Counted from the stretch's first letter, positions 21,550-31,461 are shown. The stretch is DNA of 43,949 bases from Willaertia magna (GCA_902984215.1 CADWAF010004652.1:1-43949); one strand, 5' to 3'. Translations and numbers: made by a program. Notes: a model not told the origin generated them from the letters alone.

Positions 21550-23897
21550 CTATACGGTACATGATTGACCATCACAAAATCTTTCTGGTGTTGGTTCTTG
21601 GTTGGAAACAACATGAAGATTTTTCAGTTTAGAAACCATTTCTTTGTATGTTTTTTCATCTATGGATTCGTATGGCATTTGAGGGTATGGAGTTCCTTCA
21701 TCATCCATTAGTGGTAAAAAGCTTACACCTTTTAATTGATATTGGAAGTAATCTAATGCATGCTTGATTTGAGAGCCCTCAGTTTTGGGATTAAATGTTA
21801 TAGTGGCACTAACTTGATTATCAGCCCAATATTTCTGTAAGAATGCAGTTAATGACAATTGTTCCCACATAGATAGTTCTTTACAAGTACGAATACCTTC
21901 TCCACAATCGACAGGGAACTCTATAACTGTTGTATTTGCGTCTCCAAATGCAGGTTCTGTTTTATATCCTGCCTCAATAAGAGAATTCAATAGAGGAGAG
22001 TTAGAAGCTAGTCTTAATCTTCTAATATAAAATCGTGAATGTGGGTAATGTACTCCTGGAGTTGCACCAGCAAGTAAACTCACAGTTCCTGATGGTTTAA
22101 TTGATGTGGTCTTAATAGATCTAGGTATTGCTAACCAATCACTGAAAGCTTTGTCATATTCCTGTATAGATTCATACCCTGCTACTGACCATTTCCTTAA
22201 TTCTTCTACTCCACGTTTTGTAATAAATTGAGCGAGACCACTCATAGAACATCCAATTCTTCTATTTCTTAACATAACTCTATTTACCTCAGGCCAGTGA
22301 GTTTTACCTAGTGTGACAGTTTTTGCGTATAGGAATGCATATTTTAATGTTTTTAAATAGTCTTCCAATGATTCATGATTATTTGGGAAAGTTTCAACTA
22401 GACAGCATAGTTCGTAACTTTCTAATGTTTGTTCAAGACAAGGATTTCCTCCACTTGCCCTTTGGTCCTTATTGTCTTCTACTCCGTTCATTCTAGAAAA
22501 TTTTCTCATATTGTCAAGATAAGCTAATCCTGGTTCACCATTAACTGCTACTCTCTCAGCAACTTTTGAATAATCCATACCTATTTCAGCAAAAATTGAA
22601 TTATTAGAAGTCCATCCATAAGACATACGATGTGGGTTTAACTCATAGTTTTTAAGATTAATAAATTCCTCACTGTCAGCTTCACCAAATGCAATTTCAG
22701 CTGATCGTCTAATATTACCTGAAACTACACATTTTCCAATGTAATTCATCAAATCAACAATTACTGTCACAGAAACGGGTTTTCCAACATTTTTATCTAA
22801 TAATTGACTAATATTATCATGCAATTCACGCAAAGCTCCTGGTCCAGAACTTCACCAAAATTAAATTGTTATAGAGATAATGAATATAAATTTGTAAAAT
22901 TTTGTAAAAATATAATACTTTACCTTACACCACCAAATCCTCTAATTGGAGCACCCATTGGACGAATTTTAGAATAATCAAATAATTGAGGGGGAGTTCC
23001 ATTAAAATAAGAATCTAATAAAACCTTGACACTTTCCACCCAACCCTCTCTAGAATCGGCAATAATATTCATAACAGGAGATCTTGAATTATCTACACCC
23101 TTAATTATTATTGATCCTGCACCTTTTGTATCAAAACCTACGCCAACACCAAGCATAGACATATCCATTAAGAAAACAAAAGGTTTTAAAGGATCTTCTT
23201 TCATTGAGTCTGTACTCACAAATGCACAGTTATTTAAAGCAGCAAATAATCCTCGTTGTTCAGTAAGTGGTGTTCCCATACCATAGAGTCCTCTTCCAGA
23301 AGGTAAAAACTTCATGTGAAATATTCTGTCATACATTTCCTGAGCTGATTTTTGAGCTTTTCTTGCATTCCAACCAAGTTTATGGGTTTCAATCCAAACT
23401 TTTTGCATATTATAAGTACCATTTACAACTCTTTCTACAGTTTCAAACCATTCCTCATTTCTATTTTCTTCCTCAATTAATCTAGAATAAGTTCTTTTAT
23501 ATACAACCTCACCTAATCCATTAAAACCAAATGGTGGTTTTATAGATTTATACTTTTCAACAAATCTATCACTTAGTTTAAATCTATGGCTTGGTTGGTT
23601 ATCGCTTGAATTAAAAATTAAAGTCAAACTAGAGGTATCTAACATTCTTTGTCTTTTATATTCAATAGAATTAACATTTTCCGTTGTGATATTAGTAGAA
23701 GATTCTTCAACATTATTCCTTATAAAACAATTAGTATGAAAAGAACGTTTGTTAATATTATAAGACTTTATCATTAGTTTTTTAAAACCCGTAGATCCAT
23801 TATTACTTCCAAATGTTAATGACTTGATACTTCCTGTAGATTTGACAATACTTCCACAAAATAATGCAGTAGAAGACGATAAGAGATTCTTAAGCAT
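21550..23897 (-). CDS. rtpR: Adenosylcobalamin-dependent (class II) ribonucleotide reductase
   Basis: Two exons, 23897-22924 and 22849-21550, with a 74-nt intron. The join gives GFGGVSSGPG, matching the GFGGTASGP of the Lactobacillus enzyme. The product is 757 aa and reduces ribonucleotides to deoxyribonucleotides with coenzyme B12. Conserved residues: Cys224 (LNNC, the thiyl-radical Cys partner), Cys462 and Glu464 (NPCLE), Cys473, and the C-terminal redox pair Cys750/Cys755 (CDGQSC). The first 60-80 residues are an extension rich in Ser/Thr/Lys with few acidic residues and an RSFHTN site, like a mitochondrial presequence. Compared from memory with the monomeric bacterial enzyme, the segment between Cys224 and Cys462 is about 50 residues shorter. 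The stop is TAG, rare here. The origin is probably an old transfer from bacteria, as in Euglena (inference). Confidence 0.93.
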
Positions 23898-24032
23898 TAT
23901 TTTTTGTTTGAACTTTATAAAATTGATTAGATTTAGCAAACAAAGGAATTTTCATCTACTCCAATCTCTTTGTTCATAAGTAACCATCGTTGCAACTAAA
24001 TGATAATAATTAAGTTTGTTTCACACAACTAA

Positions 24033-24050
24033 TTCAACCAAAGGGTTGAA
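24033..24050 (+). promoter_or_regulatory. Short hairpin before the RRM gene
   Basis: A perfect 7-bp stem, TTCAACC (24033-24039) and GGTTGAA (24044-24050), around the 4-nt loop AAAG, lies about 55 nt before the start at 24105. The size, loop length and distance resemble the hairpin before the beta-helix gene, although the stem sequence differs. It could be a palindromic protein-binding site or an mRNA structure. Confidence 0.3.
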
Positions 24051-24104
24051 CGAACAGATTCAACATCACGCTAAACCAGAACAATTCAAAAACCAAAGAT
24101 AAAA

Positions 24105-25337
24105 ATGAATAGAAAACTTATGCAGCAAGGAGATGCAAAAACAAGAACATTATGGATGGGAGATTTAGAGGATTTTATGGATGAAGATTATGTAAAGAAA
24201 CTATTCGGAAATGATATAAGATCTTCTATTACATCTATTAAAATTATTCGGGATAGATCATCAGGTAAATCTCAAGGTTATGGATTTTTAGAATTTTCTA
24301 CTATTGAAATTGCTAAGGCTGTACTAGATACATACACAGGTAAACCAATACCTTCTCTTCCAAACAAAATATATAGATTAAATTGGGCTTCGCATGGTTC
24401 CGGTAAGGCTGCTGGAACTACAACATCTAGTTCAACAGGTACTACCATCGGAACAAAAGAAACAACAGTTTCAATATTTGTTGGTGATTTAGCGCCTGAT
24501 GTAACAGATTATATGTTAGAACAAACCTTTAAGAATAAATTTCAGTCTGTAAGAGGTGCTAAGGTTGTAATGGATCAAAGAACTGGTATAAGTAAAGGCT
24601 ATGGTTTCGTTAAATTTGCAGATGAAGAAGAAATGTTAAGGGCAATGAATGAAATGCAAGGAGTTTATATCTCAAGTAGACCTGTAAAGATTTCACATGC
24701 AGCTAATAATTTTAAAGGTATTTGGGCTAATAATCCTGCTTCTTCTGTCCCCAATATGTCAGCAGCGATGGGAATGAATCCAATGTTACAAAATATGCCA
24801 ATTCAACAACAACAAATGGTAGATGACAATCAACCATCTACAACTATTATTACTACAGATCCTTTAGAACAAGAAAATACAACTGTTTATGTTGGTAATT
24901 TAGCTCCAAACACCGATGAAAAGAAACTTAGAGAATATTTCCAACAATATGGTCCAATAACGTCTATTAAAATACCTACTAATAGTAGTAATTGTGGTTT
25001 CATTAATTTTACAAGACCAGAACATGCTGAAAGGGCTATCCTTGAAATGCGTGGTGTTGAAATTAATGGAAATAGAGTTAGAGTTTCATGGGGTAGAGCT
25101 CAACATAATAAAACCACTCAATTAGATGAGGAAACTTTAAAACAGAAACAATATCAAGCAGCACTTGCAGCTTATCAATTCCAACAATTACAATATAAAA
25201 TAATACATGAAAGAAAAGTAAAAGAAGAGGAAGAAAAGAAAAAACAAGAATTCAACTACCGATTTATTAAGCCATTTAATGTTGAAGAAGAAAATGAACA
25301 TTTTGTAAATGATTTAATGACAGATGACTATTATTAA
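24105..25337 (+). CDS. Three-RRM protein of the Nam8/Ngr1/RBP45-47 type
   Basis: Single-exon 410 aa RNA-binding protein. RRM1 (about 14-100) opens with TLWMGDLEDFMDEDY and contains GYGFLEF. RRM2 (about 120-200) has SIFVGDLAPDV and GYGFVKF. RRM3 (about 259-335) has TVYVGNLAPNT, and its RNP1 reads CGFINF. The TLWMGDL signature and three-RRM layout match Nam8/Ngr1, plant RBP45/47 and the TIA-1 group. Such proteins bind U- or A-rich RNA in splicing, mRNA stability or stress granules. A Gln/Met-rich linker separates RRM2 and RRM3, and the tail is a K/E coiled-coil stretch (about 365-385). No NLS is obvious. The gene is divergent from the reductase (gap of 207 nt between starts) and convergent with the transporter downstream. 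Confidence 0.9.
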   Translation: MNRKLMQQGDAKTRTLWMGDLEDFMDEDYVKKLFGNDIRSSITSIKIIRDRSSGKSQGYGFLEFSTIEIAKAVLDTYTGKPIPSLPNKIYRLNWASHGSGKAAGTTTSSSTGTTIGTKETTVSIFVGDLAPDVTDYMLEQTFKNKFQSVRGAKVVMDQRTGISKGYGFVKFADEEEMLRAMNEMQGVYISSRPVKISHAANNFKGIWANNPASSVPNMSAAMGMNPMLQNMPIQQQQMVDDNQPSTTIITTDPLEQENTTVYVGNLAPNTDEKKLREYFQQYGPITSIKIPTNSSNCGFINFTRPEHAERAILEMRGVEINGNRVRVSWGRAQHNKTTQLDEETLKQKQYQAALAAYQFQQLQYKIIHERKVKEEEEKKKQEFNYRFIKPFNVEEENEHFVNDLMTDDYY

Positions 25338-25393
25338 TAATAATTTAAATAATTTATTAAATTGTATTATATAAATATACATAAAATACAAAA

Positions 25394-26494
25394 CTATTTA
25401 TTGCTTGTAGGTAATATAGTAGATTGTTTTTCTTCTTCTGTGATTTTATACTTCTCATAAGTGTACCATGCAACACCAACTAGTGTCAACAATACACCTA
25501 ATGCATTTTGTATAGTTACAACAGAAGAGAATAATAAAAATCCACCAACAAAAACTAATACTGTCTTAAAATAACCTACGACATTAACGCTTAAAGGAGA
25601 AGTCTTTCCAGCAATTAAAAAGAAACTAAAATTAACAAATAAAGCAGTTAAACAACTTGATAAAATAACTATAATATTATCAAAACTCCAATTATAATTT
25701 CTTAAAGCTTCAGTATTATCAAAAAATGGAATTGCAAATATTAACATTATTCCACTCATTAAAGATTGATATAATAAAATTTGTAAAGAATTTGCCTTTA
25801 ACTCTTTTTGTTTAGTTGTACCATAAACAGTATATAAAGCATTTGAAAATACCGCCAAAATACTCATCATTGTACCATACCAATTCATTTCCAAATCAGT
25901 AAATACCGTAATAAAAGTACCTAAACAAACAGGTATTAAAGTAGGTAAAATACGTTTATCAGGTTTTTCTTTATATAAAAAATATTCAATGACAATAATT
26001 GTAGGAGTACACATAATCTTCATCACTTGATAAAAACTAACACTATTATAAGCTAATGAAATATTATTAAATACAACATATCCACAAAAGGCTAATGAAA
26101 TTGGTAATACTCTTAATAAAGGTAATTTTTTAGGCTGAAATAATCCAAATGATGCTGCAATTGCTGTAAATATAAAACTAAATATAAAATGAAATACTGT
26201 TAAAGTTGTACCTAATTCACTAAATTTATAACTTTTAAATAATAATTTATTAATAAATATTGTACCAACACTTGCTGCTATATTTAATGATATAGATGCA
26301 ATAATATTTGTCATTGATGGTTGTGGCTGTGTTGATAATGAAGAATCATTTTTTATTAAAGGAACTTGATCTTGATTATTATTATTGATTAATAAATCTG
26401 ATGATAAGGTAGTATTGTCATTGCCAACTTCATCATCTGTTGTTAATGTGTTAACACTAATGGTTTGTTCCTTATCATTACTATTTGAGTTCAT
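25394..26494 (-). CDS. SLC35E/TPT-family membrane transporter
   Basis: Single-exon 366 aa integral membrane protein. The N-terminus (about 1-60) is polar and Asn/Asp/Thr-rich and probably cytosolic. About ten hydrophobic segments follow. The order of motifs, including FINKLLFKSY, FHFIF, SVSFYQVMKIMCTPTIIVIE, YGTTKQKE and a final TLVGVAWYTYEK, matches the triose-phosphate-translocator fold of SLC35E3 and plant GONST5-like proteins. These exchange nucleotide sugars or phosphorylated sugars across Golgi, ER or plastid membranes; the substrate cannot be told from sequence. The stop codon is TAG. The start ATG follows eight A residues. The gene is divergent from the Asn-rich protein across a 732-nt spacer. 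Confidence 0.88.
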   Translation of the reverse strand: MNSNSNDKEQTISVNTLTTDDEVGNDNTTLSSDLLINNNNQDQVPLIKNDSSLSTQPQPSMTNIIASISLNIAASVGTIFINKLLFKSYKFSELGTTLTVFHFIFSFIFTAIAASFGLFQPKKLPLLRVLPISLAFCGYVVFNNISLAYNSVSFYQVMKIMCTPTIIVIEYFLYKEKPDKRILPTLIPVCLGTFITVFTDLEMNWYGTMMSILAVFSNALYTVYGTTKQKELKANSLQILLYQSLMSGIMLIFAIPFFDNTEALRNYNWSFDNIIVILSSCLTALFVNFSFFLIAGKTSPLSVNVVGYFKTVLVFVGGFLLFSSVVTIQNALGVLLTLVGVAWYTYEKYKITEEEKQSTILPTSNK

Positions 26495-27226
26495 TTTTTT
26501 TTAAAAAATTTAAATTAATATTTTAAAATAAATATTTTTGAAATTTCGTTTTGGAATTTTAAATTGGAAAGCATAAGATGTCTGAAAGGAATAAAAAAAA
26601 TGTTCATCGGTTGGTGGTTCAATGTTAAGTGCTGTTACCCATCAAACCAAAGACCGACTTGCATATACACCTAAGTCTAGACGTTATCTCATCATTCCAG
26701 TGATTGGATAGCGCTGGTTAACAAAGGTGATGACTGGTAATTAATGATATTTAAACGCTGCAAATTTTTTTATTTTTTATAAAAATGGATATTTTTTATG
26801 GGTATTTTTAAATTTTATTTTAAATAAAGTTCAATTGAATTTTCGCCACAAGTACTTCTCACAAGTTAATGTCTAATAAAAACGTTCTTAACTATGGTTG
26901 TTAAATACCATTCACTCATTTGTTACTCTAAAGATGATTGTTCAAGCATATAAAGGTATACTAAGTGAATTTTAAAGTAAACCTTAACAACCAAATTCTA
27001 ATAAAATCATCATCTACTTTTATTTAATTAGTTCAAACCAAAAAAAATCGTATACTACATGTAGATTCAATTCCAACATCAGAAAACTAACTGCAAAGTA
27101 AAAAATCAAAAGTAGAGATCTCCCATCTACCTTTTGTACTTTAAATATTTTGTAATCTCTATACCACCTTCAAATTAAATTTTCTAATTTAAAAAAACCA
27201 AAAAAAAAATTGATTAACTTATTTCC
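26495..27226. other. Long divergent promoter region
   Basis: This 732-nt spacer separates two divergent genes. It is AT-rich with a somewhat GC-richer stretch at about 26600-26750, which includes TCTAGA and AGCGCT palindromes and a loose inverted repeat around ATCATTCCAGT (about 26690) and ATGACTGG (about 26730). A second patch near 27110-27135 has a weak inverted repeat (AAAAGTAGA, then TCTACCTTTT). I see no open reading frame, tRNA or repeat array. The length is unusual for this compact window, which may point to complex regulation of the 27227 gene. Confidence 0.5.
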
Positions 27227-28537
27227 ATGTTGGTTCTATCGCCAAACACAACAAACAATAACACAACAAGCGTCATGAGTATTCATCACGAGAACGGTCA
27301 TCCTCATCAATTTAATTTAATTGATAATAATAATAACACAAAGCACGGTATTAATAAAATCCTTGTGAGTACCACTACCACTGCCAACAATAACAGTGGC
27401 GTTGACAGTAAAAATAATAATAATTCAACCCTTAGTTATCCAAAGATTTATTTTCAATATTCAGATGATACAGATGACTCAATACCAACACATATAAAAG
27501 AAAACTCAATTGCCACCATTGATCTTAATGATAAATTTGAAATTCTTTCCGTTTCCTCTCCACCATCGTCTCTACCATCTTCTTCTTCAAAAATAAATAA
27601 TTCACTTTCCTGGCATCAATATCATGATACTTTATTTATCCATCTAAATAATAATCGTTCTAACGGTAATAATGAAAAGAATAGTCCATCTTCTTCCTCT
27701 CCAATAAAAATTACTTGTAATGATATTATCAATTCATTTCCAGAAGATGAAGATATTTGTAATTTATTAAAAACATTACAAGAAGGAAACGAAAGAATTC
27801 ATCAATTAATGATGGATCAAGATTTAAAACAATTACATTTTGCTTCAACAACTAGTAGTAGCAATAGTAGCGGAGTATCAACATCCTCTAACAAGCCTTC
27901 TTCAATTAACACTTCCGGTAATAGTAACCAAAATAACGGCAGTAATAACAACAATAAGAAGAAAACACCTCAACTAACAATAACAACAAATATTCAAGAA
28001 CTTTTAAACCATAATAATGAAGAAATGTTATCGCCAACAATAATTTCAACTGGAAATATTACAAATAACGGACATCAAGCCTTTAATAACAACAATCAAA
28101 AAGTAAATAATAATAATCAAGGTTTTTCACCATTCTCTCATCTAAAACTTTCTCCCTATTCCGCTTCTAAAGGAAATTCTAGAAATGCAATAAAAATTGA
28201 TCATTCTCCAGTACGAATGAATATCTCTCCATATAAAGTTGAATCTAACGCTCAACTTTTCAAGAATAATAATAATACGAATGGTACGATAACATCATCA
28301 AATACAACGATAATGAATAATGGTTCTCCGATAAGTATGTTAAATAAACAAGTAGGAAATAATGAAATGATAATTGATGATCTTACACCAAATAATATTC
28401 AAAATATTTTAAATCATTCAATGAATTCAATAAGAATGACTTTAAATGATTTGGAAGAACTTTCTTTTAATGAAGCAGGAATAATAACAAATAAGAATAT
28501 TAATTATCAATCCGTAAAGAAACGATTAGAATTTTAA
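27227..28537 (+). CDS. Asn/Ser-rich low-complexity protein with many SP sites
   Basis: Single-exon 436 aa protein that I do not recognise. Most of it is low complexity: runs of Asn, Ser and Thr with little hydrophobic content, so probably disordered. A short helical block near residues 170-200 (DEDICNLLKTLQEGNERIHQ) and the C-terminal 60 residues (NIQNILNHSMNSIRMTLNDL, then ending SVKKRLEF) look ordered. More than ten Ser-Pro pairs, including LSPYSA and ISPYK, are candidate proline-directed kinase sites. There is no signal peptide or membrane segment. A role as a phosphorylated nuclear or cell-cycle regulator is possible but only inferred. The gene has the longest upstream spacer in the window, and its stop codon overlaps that of the convergent gene. 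Confidence 0.7.
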   Translation: MLVLSPNTTNNNTTSVMSIHHENGHPHQFNLIDNNNNTKHGINKILVSTTTTANNNSGVDSKNNNNSTLSYPKIYFQYSDDTDDSIPTHIKENSIATIDLNDKFEILSVSSPPSSLPSSSSKINNSLSWHQYHDTLFIHLNNNRSNGNNEKNSPSSSSPIKITCNDIINSFPEDEDICNLLKTLQEGNERIHQLMMDQDLKQLHFASTTSSSNSSGVSTSSNKPSSINTSGNSNQNNGSNNNNKKKTPQLTITTNIQELLNHNNEEMLSPTIISTGNITNNGHQAFNNNNQKVNNNNQGFSPFSHLKLSPYSASKGNSRNAIKIDHSPVRMNISPYKVESNAQLFKNNNNTNGTITSSNTTIMNNGSPISMLNKQVGNNEMIIDDLTPNNIQNILNHSMNSIRMTLNDLEELSFNEAGIITNKNINYQSVKKRLEF

Positions 28538-29286
28538 ATAAAAAAAAAGAACCATTTTATAATTTTCTTTAAAGATTCAAAAAGTCTTTTCAATCTATTA
28601 TTATTACTACTTGTATTATTATTGTATGGTGTATAATTACTTCTTCGATAATTGGTAGATTCATGGAAAGTATATCTATCAATTCTATTTGCTATTTGAG
28701 AGGCTAATTGTTTTTCTTGTTGAATTTCTTCTTGTTCTGTTGTCACATTATTATTTTTATTGTAAAGATTTGTTGGTGATAACATTCTTTTAAATGAAAT
28801 GTAGTAATCAACTAAACTTCTAATAAAAGCTTCATGTCTGGAATAAATTGCATTTCTTTGATTAATATTATAATAACTAGAAGCATATGGATCTGTTTCA
28901 ATTCTTTCATTAATTAAATAGTTTGGATTTTTCATCATTTTATTTCTCCATTCTTGTGAATATTGTAAACTTGTTTTAAATAAGTTTGTATTTTCAAACC
29001 AATTAAAGAATTTTGAAAGTATTCTTTGTATAAATCTATCAACAATTATTTTTCTTTGATATGGATCCATTAAATAGAATTGATTAGGTGGTTGTTGTTG
29101 ATTTAATGAATATCTATCATACATAGAAGATTGTTGTGGTGGGAATGTTTGTTGTTGTTGTCGGTAGTTATTATAAAATTCATTGTGAAAAGATTGATCT
29201 TCAATTTCCGATGTAGGTATTGTTGTTGTTGGTTTTATTTCAAAAGGATTGGTTTGTGTTTCTGTGACAAATTCCACTAAACTCAT
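28534..29286 (-). CDS. Unassigned 250-aa protein, Gln-rich N-terminus
   Basis: Single-exon gene; family not recognised. The N-terminal 75 residues are polar with QQQQ and QQQPP runs. The middle (about 78-180) is likely helical, with many aromatic and basic residues (QRKIIVDRFIQRILSKFFNWF, and FIRSLVDYYISFKRML). The tail is basic then Phe-rich (IIKWFFFFI). There is no clear signal peptide; the short aromatic end might touch a membrane. The stop codon overlaps the convergent gene's stop within the palindrome TTAA at 28534-28537. The start ATG follows an A run. The A-rich start context and the lack of stop codons over 250 codons in AT-rich DNA support a real gene. Confidence 0.65.
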   Translation of the reverse strand: MSLVEFVTETQTNPFEIKPTTTIPTSEIEDQSFHNEFYNNYRQQQQTFPPQQSSMYDRYSLNQQQPPNQFYLMDPYQRKIIVDRFIQRILSKFFNWFENTNLFKTSLQYSQEWRNKMMKNPNYLINERIETDPYASSYYNINQRNAIYSRHEAFIRSLVDYYISFKRMLSPTNLYNKNNNVTTEQEEIQQEKQLASQIANRIDRYTFHESTNYRRSNYTPYNNNTSSNNNRLKRLFESLKKIIKWFFFFI

Positions 29287-29435
29287 TTTTTTTTAAAAAT
29301 GTTGTAAATTGTAATAATTACAAAACAAAACAAACATTTATTAAAACATTTATTAAAACATTTATTAATAAAATTGTTAAACAACACCTTAGAGTAACAA
29401 AAACATTACTACCTAGCATCTATCTTATAAAAGAT

Positions 29436-31295
29436 TTATCTAAATTCTTCCTTCTTCTTTTCCTCAATAGCCTTAACAATGCATTGTGTTGGAAAAGGAA
29501 TAAATACATGAAATATTAAATAATAAATTCCAATTAATCCAAAACAAGCTAAATAAATAATATGCAAAAAAAGTTCACAATATGTTAAATATACAAATAA
29601 AAATACAGAATTTGATCCAATAATTATTGCAATACCACCAATTATAATTTTGTAAATATAAAAATTATTATCTTTTAATTCAATTATTTTATTATAAAAT
29701 TCTTCATTTTGTAAACGTTTATTTGAAATTATTTTTTTTGTAATAACGGAAAAGAATTGTTCATAAAGTTTAAAATAAATTAAAGATTCCAAAAATATTG
29801 TAAAAAATAAATTATTCCAAATCATATGTGGTTCAAAAGTAGGAAAACTTAAATAAAAAATATAAATTAAAATTGTAAAGAATGCTGTAATTACAATTGA
29901 TAATATTGGCATTAAATAAAATATAAATATTGCAAAAAAATAATTAAATAAATTATTCAATAGTTTCTCTTTTAAAATAAAATAATTTAATTGAAATTCA
30001 AATAAATCATTCATCTTTCTAACAGGAATTAAATCTTTACATTTTTCAAATAAATTAAATTTAAATGAAATTATAAAATAAATTACACAAATAAATAAAT
30101 TATAAATAAATAAACTTATTGGAAAGAAAGTATAAAAATTTGTATTCTTAAAATGTTTTAACCAAATATAGGAATAATCAAATAAAGGAAAACTTAAAAA
30201 ATTCCAAGGTTTAATTGGAAATGTCATATGATGTGCTACAACACTATCTTTAAATTTTGTAAACCAAGCATATTTAGAAACATAATGTATAGATATCTGT
30301 GCATTATACTTAAAAGGTAATCTATATACACCTCTATGTGTATGAATATACCTCTCTTTTAATTCTTCAATATATTTATTCCTTAAACTATAACTTTTAC
30401 TGTCATCTTGTTGTATCTCTAAAATTTCTTCTTCTAAATTCCAAAACGTAGCATTCTCTTTAAAATTAAAATAAGAATTAATAAATCCTTGTTCTCCACC
30501 ATCATAACTTTTAAAAGCAGGATCATAAATCTTTTTCATCATATCTTTAAATGTACTTGTATTTGGTTCAACAACCATTAATCCACCATTAAAATAATCG
30601 TTTAAAACTAAATCAGGTGAAGCACAGAAATATCCACATGAAAATAATAATTCTAATTTTAAAGTATTTAATACAATACAATCTGCATCAAAATAAATTA
30701 CTTTTTTATAACCAAATTCATCTAATCTCCAAATATGTAATTTATTAAATGTGTCAATATATCTTGTAATTATTTTATTTCCACTACCATGTTTACCTTC
30801 TGTTGGATTTTTAATATAAGGTGCAATAAATAAAAAGAAAATATCTTGTAATGGTGTATTCTTAATTGCTTTCATAATTTCTTCAATAAATTGTAATGTT
30901 ACAATAACTGCTTTCTCTTCTGTTATTCCTTTTGAAGAATCTATTTTTGGTGGAACTAAAAGTAAAATAAAATTATAATTTATTTTTCTATTTTTAGCAT
31001 TTCCAACATTAATATTATTGTCTAAAATACTTTGAAATAAAGTAAATGTACCAACTAAATAATCCATATTTTTCTTCCAATTATTAAAAGAACATGAAAC
31101 GAATGCAATAAATGCATTCTTTTGATTATTTGGATTCATTTGTTCAATTCTATTATAATAACTTTCAAGTGAAGCATATGAATTACTACTCACTGCATTA
31201 ATTTTATTATTTAAACAACATATTATTATAAATAAAGTAAATAATAATAGAGAATGAATGGTATATTTTTTTGTCAATAATAATACGGATAACAT
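29436..31295 (-). CDS. GT8 glycosyltransferase with multi-membrane C-terminus
   Basis: Single-exon 619 aa protein. A hydrophobic N-terminal segment (about 14-34) serves as signal peptide or anchor. Residues about 55-340 are a GT-A type family 8 domain: an LHIWRLDEFGYKKVIYFDAD stretch with the DxD metal-binding motif near 201-203, then NDYFNGGLMVVEP, GGEQGFINSYF and a late HHMTFPIKPW. These are hallmarks of glycogenin-like and plant GUX/PGSIP enzymes, which transfer a sugar from a nucleotide sugar. The last 240 residues hold about six hydrophobic helices, so the catalytic domain probably faces the ER/Golgi lumen. Plant PGSIP6/MOCA1-type proteins have a similar layout. Substrate unknown. The region is very rich in Asn, Ile, Phe and Lys, typical of AT-biased genes. 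Confidence 0.85.
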   Translation of the reverse strand: MLSVLLLTKKYTIHSLLLFTLFIIICCLNNKINAVSSNSYASLESYYNRIEQMNPNNQKNAFIAFVSCSFNNWKKNMDYLVGTFTLFQSILDNNINVGNAKNRKINYNFILLLVPPKIDSSKGITEEKAVIVTLQFIEEIMKAIKNTPLQDIFFLFIAPYIKNPTEGKHGSGNKIITRYIDTFNKLHIWRLDEFGYKKVIYFDADCIVLNTLKLELLFSCGYFCASPDLVLNDYFNGGLMVVEPNTSTFKDMMKKIYDPAFKSYDGGEQGFINSYFNFKENATFWNLEEEILEIQQDDSKSYSLRNKYIEELKERYIHTHRGVYRLPFKYNAQISIHYVSKYAWFTKFKDSVVAHHMTFPIKPWNFLSFPLFDYSYIWLKHFKNTNFYTFFPISLFIYNLFICVIYFIISFKFNLFEKCKDLIPVRKMNDLFEFQLNYFILKEKLLNNLFNYFFAIFIFYLMPILSIVITAFFTILIYIFYLSFPTFEPHMIWNNLFFTIFLESLIYFKLYEQFFSVITKKIISNKRLQNEEFYNKIIELKDNNFYIYKIIIGGIAIIIGSNSVFLFVYLTYCELFLHIIYLACFGLIGIYYLIFHVFIPFPTQCIVKAIEEKKKEEFR

Positions 31296-31324
31296 TAATA
31301 ATAATAATACTATCTATTACTGCT

Positions 31325-31344
31325 GTTTGTTTGTTTGTTTGTTT
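31325..31344. repeat. (GTTT)5 microsatellite
   Basis: Five perfect copies of GTTT lie just upstream of the glycosyltransferase start codon (31295), in its probable 5' leader on the minus strand, where the unit reads AAAC. It may vary in length between strains. Confidence 0.8.
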
Positions 31345-31403
31345 AAATTTTTGAATTCAATGTGTTTATGTTTTTTTTGAGAAAAAAATGTTGGCAGAAG
31401 GAA

Positions 31404-31461
31404 TTCTAAAATAATAGAAGAAGGAAATGTTGAATCTATTTCTAAAATAATAGAAGAAGGA
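31404..31461. repeat. Two 22-nt direct repeats
   Basis: The same 22 bases, starting TTCTAAAATAATAG and ending AAGAAGGA, occur at 31404-31425 and 31440-31461, 36 nt apart. A third partial copy (TTTCTAAAGGA) follows near 31465. They may be tandemly duplicated promoter elements or a small replication duplication. Confidence 0.7.
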
